Counted from the stretch's first letter, positions 51,564 through 59,798 are shown. The stretch: 64,000 nucleotides of DNA from JAFGUB01 sp050305515 (GCA_050305515.1 JBNLFL010000016.1:25560-89559), one strand, 5' to 3'. Notes: a model not told the origin generated them from the sequence alone. Program-made: numbers and translations.

Positions 51564-51884
51564 TCATCTAATACTATTGACAGCTTCTTGCATAGCCTTA
51601 CGTTTTTTATCAACTAAGTCTTGTCCCATTGCTTGTAATTTATGATTCTTGTGGAACAATAAATAAAGCAATTTTTCCATTGAACTTTCAGACATTTTAA
51701 AAACTTCATTTGCACGAGGACCGTAATCACGTTTATAAAAGACATCATTAATTTGGATGGTTTCACCATATTCATCAATATGTTCTTTTCTTGCAGTTGA
51801 TTCCCTCCAAGGAAAATAGTTATCTCCCATTTCCTTGAGATAGGAAAGATATATGTCAAATTCTTCAAAAGTAAGATAGTTCAT
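51564..51884 (-). CDS. first cassette protein, unknown function (106 aa)
   Basis: A hydrophilic 106-residue protein (FEEFDIYLSYLKEMGDNYFP; MEKLLYLLFHKNHKLQAM). ATG 51884 has GGAG 5 nt upstream. No family recognised. It is the upstream-most gene of the minus-strand cassette run. Upstream (51885-52047) is AT-rich with no integrase gene or recognisable attI, so this is an integrase-less array. Confidence 0.65.
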   Translation of the reverse strand: MNYLTFEEFDIYLSYLKEMGDNYFPWRESTARKEHIDEYGETIQINDVFYKRDYGPRANEVFKMSESSMEKLLYLLFHKNHKLQAMGQDLVDKKRKAMQEAVNSIR

Positions 51885-52047
51885 AAAGGCTCCAATGTCT
51901 TTTAACTATTTATTCAACAAACATTATATAAAAAACAGCCAGATAGTGCCAAATAAACAAACACAAAAAATGTTGGTATAAATGATAAAACCATTGCAAA
52001 ATGCACTATCTTGACTCTTTTGAGCCTTACATGTAAGGGTCTATTTC

Positions 52048-52848
52048 CTACATCACCCCAACAACCATCTTGACACTCAGTGCCAGGGCCAAAACGCCAA
52101 AGATTTTTTTCAGAGTTCCCACGGGCAGTGTGGTGGCGTATTTAACGCCCAGCGGTGCGGTGAGGGTGCTGCCAATGGCTACCAACAACACGGCAGGCAG
52201 GTACACATAGCCTACAACCCAGTGCGTAGGGTCGGTATGGCTCCAGCCGTTTATAAGGTAGCCCAGTGTGCCTGAAATTGCAATAGGAAAGCCAATAGCC
52301 GCCGAGGTGCCAATGGCGCGGGATATAGGGATGTTCTGATGCATCAGATAGGGCACGCTCAGTGATCCGCCGCCAATGGAAACCAGTGCGGAGATGGCGC
52401 CAATGAAGACGCCGCTTAGGATCTTTCCTGCGGTAGCGTGGGGCTTTGTATTGTGCGGGTAATCGCGTTTAAAAAACATACTAAGCGCCACCCATCCCAT
52501 AAACAGGGCAAAAAAGAGTGCCAGATAGATGCCTTTAAGATACGACGCTACAAAGGTCGCCACAAAGGTGCCTGCCAGAACGCCCATAGCGATTTTTACG
52601 GCCAGATCGGTCTGGATGTTGTGTTTGCGGTAATGCGCCCGCATGCTGGCAAACGAGGTAAAGATAATCGTCGCCATCGAGGTGCCCAGCGAAAGGTGCA
52701 TAATGCTCTCGTTTGCAAAGCCCTGCATGGCAAAAAGCATGGCAAATATGGGCACCATAATACCTCCGCCGCCAATGCCCAGCAATCCGGCGGCAAAGCC
52801 CACAAAGAGCCCCAAAACAGCGTAAGCAACAATAAAAAGCGGCTCCAT
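52048..52848 (-). CDS. TauE/SafE family (TSUP) anion exporter
   Basis: A 266-residue membrane protein with eight hydrophobic helices and duplicated halves. Each half starts with a glycine-rich motif: LGLFVGFAAGLLGIGGGGIM and IGAISALVSIGGGSLSVPYL. TSUP carriers export sulfite, sulfoacetate or other organic anions. The start is 2 nt after the LeuA-methyltransferase stop, with AAGGAG inside that gene's end, so it is certainly co-transcribed. It may export an organic acid (or methyl ester) made by the upstream fusion. TTACATGTAA follows at 52026-52035. Confidence 0.85.
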   Translation of the reverse strand: MEPLFIVAYAVLGLFVGFAAGLLGIGGGGIMVPIFAMLFAMQGFANESIMHLSLGTSMATIIFTSFASMRAHYRKHNIQTDLAVKIAMGVLAGTFVATFVASYLKGIYLALFFALFMGWVALSMFFKRDYPHNTKPHATAGKILSGVFIGAISALVSIGGGSLSVPYLMHQNIPISRAIGTSAAIGFPIAISGTLGYLINGWSHTDPTHWVVGYVYLPAVLLVAIGSTLTAPLGVKYATTLPVGTLKKIFGVLALALSVKMVVGVM

Positions 52849-52850
52849 TC

Positions 52851-54899
52851 TTACTCCTTGATCGCTTTGAGTCTTAAGCGCACATAATCAATATGCCATC
52901 CGTTTTTTGGGCTGTAAAGCGTTGGTTTGCATATTCTGCGAACCTCCTCTTTAAACACGCCAAACTCTGTGGGGCTTAAATGTGCCGTGACGCCGTTGGC
53001 AAAAAGATCAAGCCAGTGGCTAATGTCATCCACCGGGGTGGGGCGTTTGATCAACTCTATGTATTCTACTCTAAATCCCTGCGACTCCAAAAGTTTTTGG
53101 TAGTGCGCAACACTGGGAAAAAACCACGGGTTTTCAAACGCTCCAAACTCGGGATGTTCCTTAAAGGCCTGAGCCATGGCATCTACAGCGGTTTTGGCAT
53201 TGCCCTCGCCGCCAAACTCCGCCACAAAGCGGCCCCCGGGTTTAAGCACGTTATAAATGTTTTTCACCACGCTATCGCTCTCTTTAATCCAGTGCAATAC
53301 GGCGTTGGAAAAGAGCGCGTCAAAATGGTTTTCAAAAGGCATGTTTGTGGCATTCATCACGTGTGCATCCAGCCCTTTAGCCCGTGCGCTCGCAACCATC
53401 TCTGCGCTGGCATCCACCGCTGTAACCTTAGCGCCCGATGTCTGAATCTCCAGCGCAAGCCGTCCTTCGCCGCAGCCCAAATCCAAAATCTGCTCGCCTG
53501 CTTTGGGCGCAAGCAGATCCACCACGCTCAAGGCCAACTCCGAGACAAACGCGGCATGTTTGTTGTAGGCATCGGCATTCCAGCGGTTTTCATTGCGCTG
53601 CATCATGCCCTCATAAATACCCAACACCTCCTCACTGCCAATCTCTTTGCCGCGTGTTTCGCTGATGAGTTTGACTTTAGCGGCCAATTCGGCCTGCATC
53701 TCCAAAGGTGTGTCGATGCCGTATATCTCTTTAAGCACATACGCCACACCCCCTTTGCCCGATTGCGAGTTGATGCGCACCGTATCTTGGTAGCGGCGTT
53801 TAATATCGCGCGGATCAATGGCAAGATAGGGCACACTCCATACCGAAGATTCGCTGTTTCGGTAATGCTCAATCCCTTTTTTAATCGCGTCTTGATGCGT
53901 TCCCGAAAAGGCGGTATAGATCATTGAGCCCACATACGGATGCCGCTCACCAACACTCATGCCGGTAATGGCGGTAATACGCTTTAAAATCTCATCAATC
54001 CGTTCTACATGTAAGCGCGGATCAATCCCTTGCGCATAGTAGTTAAAGGCCAAAGTTACCAAATCCACATTGCCTGCGCGCTCGCCATTGCCAAGCATGG
54101 TGCCTTCAACACGTTCGGCTCCTGCCAATACCGCCATTTCGGCACTGGCCACGGCGCAGCCGCGATCGTTATGCGGATGCACGCTTATAATGACGCTTTC
54201 ACGGTTGCGTATGTGCGTGCTCATCCACTCGATTCTATCGGCATAAATATTGGGCGAACAGGCTTCAAGGGTGTTGGGCAAGTTCAAAATCATCGGTGCA
54301 TCTGGCGTGGGGTTGTAGGCCGCAATAACGGCATTGGAAACCTCAAGCGCGTATTCCAATTCGGTCTGCGAAAAGCTCTCGGGCGAATACTCAAACACCA
54401 CCGCTCCCTCAAAACGTGCCGCTTCGCGTTTCATAATACGCACCCCTTCAAGTGCCAAGTCAATAATGGCCTCTTTGGAGCGCTTAAAAACCACCTCGCG
54501 CTGGTTGGCGGCAGTAGGATTGTACAGATGCATTGTAATGCGTCTGGCGCCTTTAAGTGCTTCGAAACTGCGCACAATATGCTTTTGTATCGAAGGGGTC
54601 AAGATGCCAACGGTAACATCATCGGGAATCAAACCCTCTTCAATCAAGCGGCGGCAAAAATCAAACTCGGTTTGCGAAGCGCTAGGGTAGGCAATCTCAA
54701 TCTCTTTCAAACCAAAATCGACAAGCGCTTTGAAATAGGCAATTTTTTGCGCAATTCCCATAGGGTTTGCAAGGGCCTGATTGCCATCTCGCAAATCGGT
54801 ACTCACCCACGTTGGGGCAACAGTGGCACTTTTATTTGGCCATATTCTTTGGTGCAATGCAACCGTGGGATACGGCTGATATTTGACATGCGTCTGCAT
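52851..54899 (-). CDS. 2-isopropylmalate synthase fused to SAM methyltransferase
   Basis: A 682-residue fusion. Residues 1 to about 425 are the fungal-type LeuA catalytic and linker region: STDLRDGNQAL (35-42), metal-binding HPHNDRG near 248, MLGNGERAGNVDLVTLA, GKEIGSEEVLGIYEGM. Where the roughly 130-residue leucine-binding regulatory domain should begin, a complete class I methyltransferase starts instead (AFVSELALSVVDLLAPKAGE, ILDLGCGEGRLALEI, NAVLHWIKE, VLKPGGRFVAEFGGEG). It resembles trans-aconitate methyltransferases. ATG 54899 has AAGGAAA abutting TTACATGTAA. A leucine-rich leader peptide lies upstream and a TSUP exporter downstream. Expected: leucine synthesis entry enzyme without normal feedback domain, plus methylation of an isopropylmalate-like acid (inference). 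Confidence 0.88.
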   Translation of the reverse strand: MQTHVKYQPYPTVALHQRIWPNKSATVAPTWVSTDLRDGNQALANPMGIAQKIAYFKALVDFGLKEIEIAYPSASQTEFDFCRRLIEEGLIPDDVTVGILTPSIQKHIVRSFEALKGARRITMHLYNPTAANQREVVFKRSKEAIIDLALEGVRIMKREAARFEGAVVFEYSPESFSQTELEYALEVSNAVIAAYNPTPDAPMILNLPNTLEACSPNIYADRIEWMSTHIRNRESVIISVHPHNDRGCAVASAEMAVLAGAERVEGTMLGNGERAGNVDLVTLAFNYYAQGIDPRLHVERIDEILKRITAITGMSVGERHPYVGSMIYTAFSGTHQDAIKKGIEHYRNSESSVWSVPYLAIDPRDIKRRYQDTVRINSQSGKGGVAYVLKEIYGIDTPLEMQAELAAKVKLISETRGKEIGSEEVLGIYEGMMQRNENRWNADAYNKHAAFVSELALSVVDLLAPKAGEQILDLGCGEGRLALEIQTSGAKVTAVDASAEMVASARAKGLDAHVMNATNMPFENHFDALFSNAVLHWIKESDSVVKNIYNVLKPGGRFVAEFGGEGNAKTAVDAMAQAFKEHPEFGAFENPWFFPSVAHYQKLLESQGFRVEYIELIKRPTPVDDISHWLDLFANGVTAHLSPTEFGVFKEEVRRICKPTLYSPKNGWHIDYVRLRLKAIKE

Positions 54900-54985
54900 G
54901 ATAATTTCCTTACATGTAACAATAATAAAATTCAAATGCCGCTAAGGGGCAAAACTAAAAAAAAGGGTAAAAAAGGGAAGAAAAA

Positions 54986-55066
54986 TTAGAGTAGGGGTAG
55001 TAGTAGGAGAGCAGCGCTTACAGTATGGCTTTGTCGCGGTATGGCTGTGTCATGATGACGTTTCAT
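54986..55066 (-). CDS. leu leader peptide (attenuator), 26 aa
   Basis: ATG 55066 has AAGGAGAG immediately upstream. The 26-codon frame begins MKRHHDTAIPRQSHTV and ends with seven codons of which six are leucine (A-A-L-L-L-L-P-L-L then TAA), using CTC and CTA. It lies 87 nt upstream of the leuA fusion, the normal place for a leucine attenuator. Pyrimidine-rich T tracts follow, but I do not see a clean terminator hairpin, so the exact switching structure is undetermined. Confidence 0.8.
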   Translation of the reverse strand: MKRHHDTAIPRQSHTVSAALLLLPLL

Positions 55067-55094
55067 GGTCTCTCCTTTGGTTTTTAAATAAGAA

Positions 55095-55123
55095 ATTGTA
55101 ACAGAGAATGGATCTTTATTCAA
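55095..55123 (-). promoter_or_regulatory. sigma-70-type promoter of the leu leader
   Basis: Minus strand TTGAAT (55123-55118), 17-bp spacer, TACAAT (55100-55095). Transcription would start near 55088, about 22 nt before the leader peptide ATG. Confidence 0.65.
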
Positions 55124-55178
55124 GGTTGTCAGATCTGTGTGAACCTGTCCCTGCCATATATGGTTTTTAAATACAGAG

Positions 55179-55239
55179 TTGACAATAGTGTGGCAGGCAT
55201 GATAGAATTTTGAAAAAATTAACCAACCGGTTGGTTAAT
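55179..55239 (+). promoter_or_regulatory. promoter and 22-bp TetR operator
   Basis: TTGACA (55179-55184), 18-bp spacer, TAGAAT (55203-55208). A perfect 22-bp palindrome at 55218-55239 (core AACCAACCGGTTGGTT) lies at the expected transcription start, immediately upstream of the TetR gene: classic autorepression. Confidence 0.8.
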
Positions 55240-55247
55240 AAGGTTAT

Positions 55248-55868
55248 ATGAAAATGAAAGAAGATACAAAAGAAATTATTTTACAGACTGCATTGGAATT
55301 GTTTGCAAAAAAGGGTTTTGACGCCTGTAGCATGAATGATGTCGCCGCTGCGGCAAAAGTCAATAAGGCAACGATTTACTACTATTTCAGCAGTAAAGAA
55401 AAAATTTATCATGCCGTTTTAGCCCATATCCTTGAGAACTTTTACGCCAGATTGCTCAAAGCTGTTTCAAAAGAAGAGACAGCTCAGAAAAAACTAATGG
55501 CATACATTTATGCATTTGGAGAAAACTTTAAAGATACGCAGAAAATAGCGCCTTTAATGCTGCGGGAACTCGCCTCAAGTGGGGAAAACCTTTCTGATGA
55601 TGTTAGAAAAATTTTGTTTAATAACATCACGTTGCTGAGTGACATTATAGAGTCGGGATATCATAGTGGGGTATTCAGGCGTCAGGAGATTTTCCCTCTC
55701 TATCTTATGATCGTTGGAACCATGAATATGTATACGGCAACAAATAAATTTCGTAAAAAAGTACCTGCGGAGACTACATTGTCCGGCTTTAATCTGGATT
55801 CAAAAGCGTTAGCAGACTATATACTGGCAATCGTTCGACAAGGAATAGACAGTGAAAAAAATAGTTAA
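55248..55868 (+). CDS. TetR-family regulator of the acetolactate-synthase-like gene
   Basis: A 206-residue TetR repressor. HTH about 10-55 (LELFAKKGFDACSMNDVAAA, VNKATIYYYFSSKEKIYHAV). The C-terminal ligand domain is of the YfiR/TetR_C type (MLRELASSGENLSDDVRKIL). Its last codons overlap the synthase-like gene by 17 nt. The operator palindrome directly upstream supports autoregulation of both genes. AAGG at 4-5 nt before ATG 55248; ATG 55254 is an alternative. Moderately AT-rich. Confidence 0.9.
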   Translation: MKMKEDTKEIILQTALELFAKKGFDACSMNDVAAAAKVNKATIYYYFSSKEKIYHAVLAHILENFYARLLKAVSKEETAQKKLMAYIYAFGENFKDTQKIAPLMLRELASSGENLSDDVRKILFNNITLLSDIIESGYHSGVFRRQEIFPLYLMIVGTMNMYTATNKFRKKVPAETTLSGFNLDSKALADYILAIVRQGIDSEKNS

Positions 55869-57579
55869 TGGTGCACAGGTTATTACGCAAAGTCTTGAAG
55901 ATCTTGGCATTACACATGTATTTGGATATTCCGGTGCTGCCATCTTGCCGCTCTTTGATGCAATAGGTCAGAGCGGAAACATTAAAATCATCATCAATTC
56001 CAATGAACAATCCGCAGCTTTCAGCGCTACGGGATATTCACGATCAAGCAATCAGATTGGAGTTGTTATTGTCTCATCGGGACCGGCCATTACAAATACC
56101 CTGACTGCTGTTGCCGATGCCTTTTCGGACAGCATCCCTTTGATTGTCATTTCCGGTCAGGTACCGGAACATAAATTGGGAACAGACTCTTTTCAGCATA
56201 TCGATGTAGAAAAGGTATTCGGACCGACCGCAAAAAAAGTGGTTACGGTTGATAAAGCCGAAAAACTGGAGGAGATTGTTAAAGATGCCTATTATTTGGC
56301 CAAATCGGGCAAGCCGGGACCGGTACTGATTGATATTCCCGTAAACCTTTTGCAGCAAGAGTGCCGGTATCAAAACAATTCCTTGCTGAACCATGAAAAA
56401 GTTCATGAAGATTTTTTTCATCTTTCGGATGAATTGTGCAAAAGCTTCTTTGATTTGTTGAAACACTCAAAACGTCCACTCTTGTATATAGGAGGAGGTC
56501 TGAATACATCGGAGGGCTCTGCCGCTATCAGAGCATTTAATGATCTGTTCAATATTCCTTCTGTCAATACCCTTATGGCAAAAGGTGTTGTGGATGAAAA
56601 TGGGCCCTTTGCAATGGGACTTTTGGGAATGTTTGGTACACCCTATGCGAATAAAATTATTCAGGAAAATGATTTTTTCTTCGCAATGGGTGTTCGATGG
56701 GATGATCGGGTTGCCGAAAAAGTTGGATTTGCGATTCATGCAAAAATAGCCTATATAGATATCAATGCAACGAAAGTGAAGCAGATTCGAAATGAGAGAA
56801 ACCCCGATTTTACTTATATCGGTGATGTTGCTGCAACACTGAGAGATTTGACAGACTATGCAATCAGACATGAGATACGGATTGATATTGGCAACTGGCA
56901 AAATCGCTCCCGAAATTTAAAACAGACCTGGCCGTTAAATTACAATAAGACAACTCAAGCGATACAGCAGGCCGAAGTGCTTGAGTTGCTTAATACGTTA
57001 AAAAATGACAATATGATTTTTACAACCGGAGTTGGAAATCACCAATTGTTTGCTGCGCAATATTTGAAAATGGATAAGGTTAAATCCTTTTTGACATCAG
57101 GAAGTTTTGGAACCATGGGGTTTGGCATTCCCAATGCAATAGGCGCATATTTTGCAAATCCCGATGCCAATGTCATCGCTATTGACGGAGACGGAAGCCT
57201 CCGTATGAATATGGGTGAACTGCACACGATCGGCTCACAAAATCTGCCGATAAAAATAGTGCTACTTAATAATAGAGTCGATGGTATGGTTAATAATCTT
57301 GAAGATGTTGCTTTTGGTTCGAGGCATTATGTAACGCAGCGAAGCGGCGATATTAATTTTTCGCAACTGGCAGAAAAATGCAATTTTCACTATACAAAAA
57401 GAGTTGTAAACAGGGAAATGCTGCTTGATACGCTTCAGGAATTTATAGCATTAAAGAGTAATGCATTTTTGGAAATCATGACTGACAAAAAAGAGGTTCT
57501 ATACCCTGTGGTTCGTGCAGGAAAGTCGTACAGCGAGATGGAACTCGGCCCTTATATTAAAGAGATCAAGCTCATTTAA
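55852..57579 (+). CDS. acetolactate-synthase-like thiamine diphosphate enzyme
   Basis: A 575-residue protein of the IlvB superfamily with all three domains: N-terminal PYR domain (GAQVITQSLEDLGITHVFGY, catalytic glutamate in NSNEQSAAFSATGYSR), middle domain and ThDP-binding domain (IDGDGSLRMNMGELHTIGS ... VLLNN). Key deviations from true ALS: SGPGATN reads SSGPAITN, FQE reads FQH, and the NN-Q/YGMVRQWQ-type segment reads NNRVDGMVNNLED. It may therefore make acetolactate for catabolism, or catalyse another carboligation. No small subunit IlvN nearby. Co-regulated with the TetR gene, and an acetolactate decarboxylase lies 1.4 kb downstream. Confidence 0.82.
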   Translation: MKKIVNGAQVITQSLEDLGITHVFGYSGAAILPLFDAIGQSGNIKIIINSNEQSAAFSATGYSRSSNQIGVVIVSSGPAITNTLTAVADAFSDSIPLIVISGQVPEHKLGTDSFQHIDVEKVFGPTAKKVVTVDKAEKLEEIVKDAYYLAKSGKPGPVLIDIPVNLLQQECRYQNNSLLNHEKVHEDFFHLSDELCKSFFDLLKHSKRPLLYIGGGLNTSEGSAAIRAFNDLFNIPSVNTLMAKGVVDENGPFAMGLLGMFGTPYANKIIQENDFFFAMGVRWDDRVAEKVGFAIHAKIAYIDINATKVKQIRNERNPDFTYIGDVAATLRDLTDYAIRHEIRIDIGNWQNRSRNLKQTWPLNYNKTTQAIQQAEVLELLNTLKNDNMIFTTGVGNHQLFAAQYLKMDKVKSFLTSGSFGTMGFGIPNAIGAYFANPDANVIAIDGDGSLRMNMGELHTIGSQNLPIKIVLLNNRVDGMVNNLEDVAFGSRHYVTQRSGDINFSQLAEKCNFHYTKRVVNREMLLDTLQEFIALKSNAFLEIMTDKKEVLYPVVRAGKSYSEMELGPYIKEIKLI

Positions 57580-57642
57580 GGCAGGAATATTCTTTTGGAT
57601 ATATTGCAATATATTGAGTCGGGCATATTTTCATAAAAAAAA

Positions 57643-58893
57643 TTACGCGTTAAAATCAATCCCGTACACCGCTTTGGCATAGAACGCCGGAAATTCTTCT
57701 ATTGCTTTGCGCACGCCTGCTTTTGCCGTTTCGTCGGCTTCATCGAAATAGGTACTTTCGGCTTTGAAACGCATGTTCAGAAGCTGAAATGTTACCCCGT
57801 TCTCCGAAGTCTCTTTCTCTTCGTAATGAAAGCTTTCAACATGAAAACGGGTTAGGCTTATCGGTTTTGGTGTCTCGGAAGCGTCATCTTTGGTTTCCTG
57901 ATTTCCAAAAAGCAATCGAACGGCCTCACCCTGGCGTTTGAAGTTTTCCAGCATCACGGTTTCTTCCTCTTCGGAGACTATTTCGTAGTTGCCGAGGTTA
58001 TGGTTTTGCAGACGGTTGGCATTATTGAGCTCGGGATGGTCATCAAGCAGGCGCTTATGAAACTCCTGCATGTCAACTATAACGCTTTTGCGGTAGTCTG
58101 CGCCGAATTCATCTTTGAGCACTTCATCAAGCGTGACGGTGCCGTCGAGATCGGCATCCATCTGCAGGGTATGGTCAAGCTCCTTTTCGACGCTGTTTTC
58201 AAAATTGGCATGTTGGGAAAAGAGGGCGGAGCGCTTGTCAGCCTTGACATCTTCAGAAAAAAGATGCGCCGCATCAGGTGTACGTCCAAGGCTTTGATAT
58301 CCTGAACCCATGCCTGAATTGATGGAGACAAGTTTGTGCCCGATATAGTCGTAGTCGTTTTGGCGTTCAAACCCGATAGTGAGGTTTTTGGCTTCGTCAC
58401 CTTCAATAAGACCGTTTCCATCGGCATCGGCGTTATCGTAGTTGCGGTTGTGCCTGATCTCCTGCATCCATCCGGCGACAAAGGCTTCAGCTGCACCGTT
58501 CAGACGCAAAACACCGTCATCACGTTCAAAAAAATCGCTCTCGCCCTTGAATTTTTCTTCAAGCATCGCGATACTTTTTCTGGAAAGGTCAAGAACGAGG
58601 ACTTCGCCGTTGTTTTTCGGATCTCTGATAGCGACAAGGCGGTTGGGATTACTGGAAGAACCGTCGGAGTGTGTCAGATAGGTGTGTTTGGAAGGATCGA
58701 AATCGATTTTTTCATGGCGCAGCTCTTCGACTGACAGCTTTTTGAAATAAATCGCTTTTGACTCGTAAACATCGCCGACGACTTTGACTTTTGTGGGCTC
58801 TTTTTTCATCTGTTCAAGCTCATCGGGTGTATAGTTTTTTTGCATCTGAGGCATATCGTTACGAAATGCAGAGGGTGAAACGGAAATGCTCAT
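57643..58893 (-). CDS. EF-hand-containing protein of unknown function
   Basis: A 416-residue hydrophilic protein without signal peptide. Two canonical EF-hand loops are visible: DADGNGLIEGDE near residue 165 and DADLDGTVTLDE near 255, each with the D/D/N or D/G/E ligand pattern, so calcium binding is likely. Rest unrecognised. ATG 58893 has AAGG at 6 nt; a longer frame to 58917 does not. Convergent with the synthase-like gene. Not obviously related to flanking acetolactate genes. Confidence 0.7.
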   Translation of the reverse strand: MSISVSPSAFRNDMPQMQKNYTPDELEQMKKEPTKVKVVGDVYESKAIYFKKLSVEELRHEKIDFDPSKHTYLTHSDGSSSNPNRLVAIRDPKNNGEVLVLDLSRKSIAMLEEKFKGESDFFERDDGVLRLNGAAEAFVAGWMQEIRHNRNYDNADADGNGLIEGDEAKNLTIGFERQNDYDYIGHKLVSINSGMGSGYQSLGRTPDAAHLFSEDVKADKRSALFSQHANFENSVEKELDHTLQMDADLDGTVTLDEVLKDEFGADYRKSVIVDMQEFHKRLLDDHPELNNANRLQNHNLGNYEIVSEEEETVMLENFKRQGEAVRLLFGNQETKDDASETPKPISLTRFHVESFHYEEKETSENGVTFQLLNMRFKAESTYFDEADETAKAGVRKAIEEFPAFYAKAVYGIDFNA

Positions 58894-59002
58894 GGCGGAC
58901 CTTCTTGAATATTTCATGAAATATATCGGATTATGTGAAAATAACTGAAGTCATTCCAAAAGTCGTGCCGGAAGTGCTACAATAATCAAAAAAAGGTCTC
59001 CC

Positions 59003-59797
59003 ATGTTTTTCCTGCCGACAAAAATGCAGTATCTGATAATTCTGGCAGCACTCTTTTACGGCTGCGGAAGTTCCGAATCGAGTACACTTGATAAAGAGGG
59101 AAGCCTCTATCAGGTCTCAACCATCAATGCACTGCTTTCGGGCATTTACGACGGAGATGTCAGTGTCCGCGATGTCGCCCGGCACGGTGATTTCGGTCTG
59201 GGAACTTTTGATGGTATTGACGGTGAAATGGTAGTCTTCGACGGGGTTGTGTATCAGGTGCGCTATGACGGTAACGTTACGAAGGCTGGGGCGGATACCG
59301 GGGTCCCTTTTGCTTCGGTGCACCATTTTATTTCAGATGAGAATGGCACGCTTGATGCAATCGTGAGTTATCAGGCGCTTGAACAGGCACTCAATGAAGA
59401 TACCGCGTGTCAGAACTATCCCTGCGCATTCAGGATTCATGGCCAGTTTCAGAGCATTAAAGTAAGAAGTGAACCTAAAGTGAGCAGGCCGTACCCGCCG
59501 CTTTCAGCATACATTAGCGCGAACCAGACCTTTTTCACTGCGGCAGACATTAACGGTACGCTCATTGGCTACAGGTTTCCGGAGTATTTTTCAAACATCA
59601 ATGTTGCGGGTTATCATTTCCATTTTCTGAGCGATGAGAGAAATTTTGGCGGGCATGTCCTTGAACTCTCGCTGCGTCATGCTGTAATAGAGCGTGATCT
59701 GCTTTCCGGGTTTGAGTTGGCACTGCCGCTTACTTCTGCATTTGCCGAAGCTAATCTGAGCCGTGACGATGCGGCGGTCAATCAGGTAGAACGCTAA
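59003..59797 (+). CDS. budA: lipoprotein alpha-acetolactate decarboxylase
   Basis: A 264-residue zinc enzyme converting acetolactate to acetoin. Family signatures: LYQVSTINALLSGIYDGDVS, ARHGDFGLGTFDGIDGEMVV, GVPFASVHHFIS and the zinc/histidine cluster VAGYHFHFLSDERNFGGHVL. The N terminus is a lipoprotein signal (MQYLIILAALFYGC), placing it outside the cytoplasm, whereas most bacterial ALDCs are cytosolic. The AAAGG ribosome site supports the start. Together with the IlvB-like gene it suggests an acetoin-forming overflow route, but one of the two acts in the periplasm. Confidence 0.87.
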   Translation: MFFLPTKMQYLIILAALFYGCGSSESSTLDKEGSLYQVSTINALLSGIYDGDVSVRDVARHGDFGLGTFDGIDGEMVVFDGVVYQVRYDGNVTKAGADTGVPFASVHHFISDENGTLDAIVSYQALEQALNEDTACQNYPCAFRIHGQFQSIKVRSEPKVSRPYPPLSAYISANQTFFTAADINGTLIGYRFPEYFSNINVAGYHFHFLSDERNFGGHVLELSLRHAVIERDLLSGFELALPLTSAFAEANLSRDDAAVNQVER

Positions 59798-59798
59798 G

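Noticed and set aside
51885..52047. Search for integron integrase or attI upstream of the first cassette
   Set aside because: Only an AT-rich spacer and the end of the TauE/SafE gene are present.
54030..54989. 319-codon plus-strand frame opposite the LeuA fusion
   Set aside because: Antisense shadow of a conserved enzyme with no domain signature.
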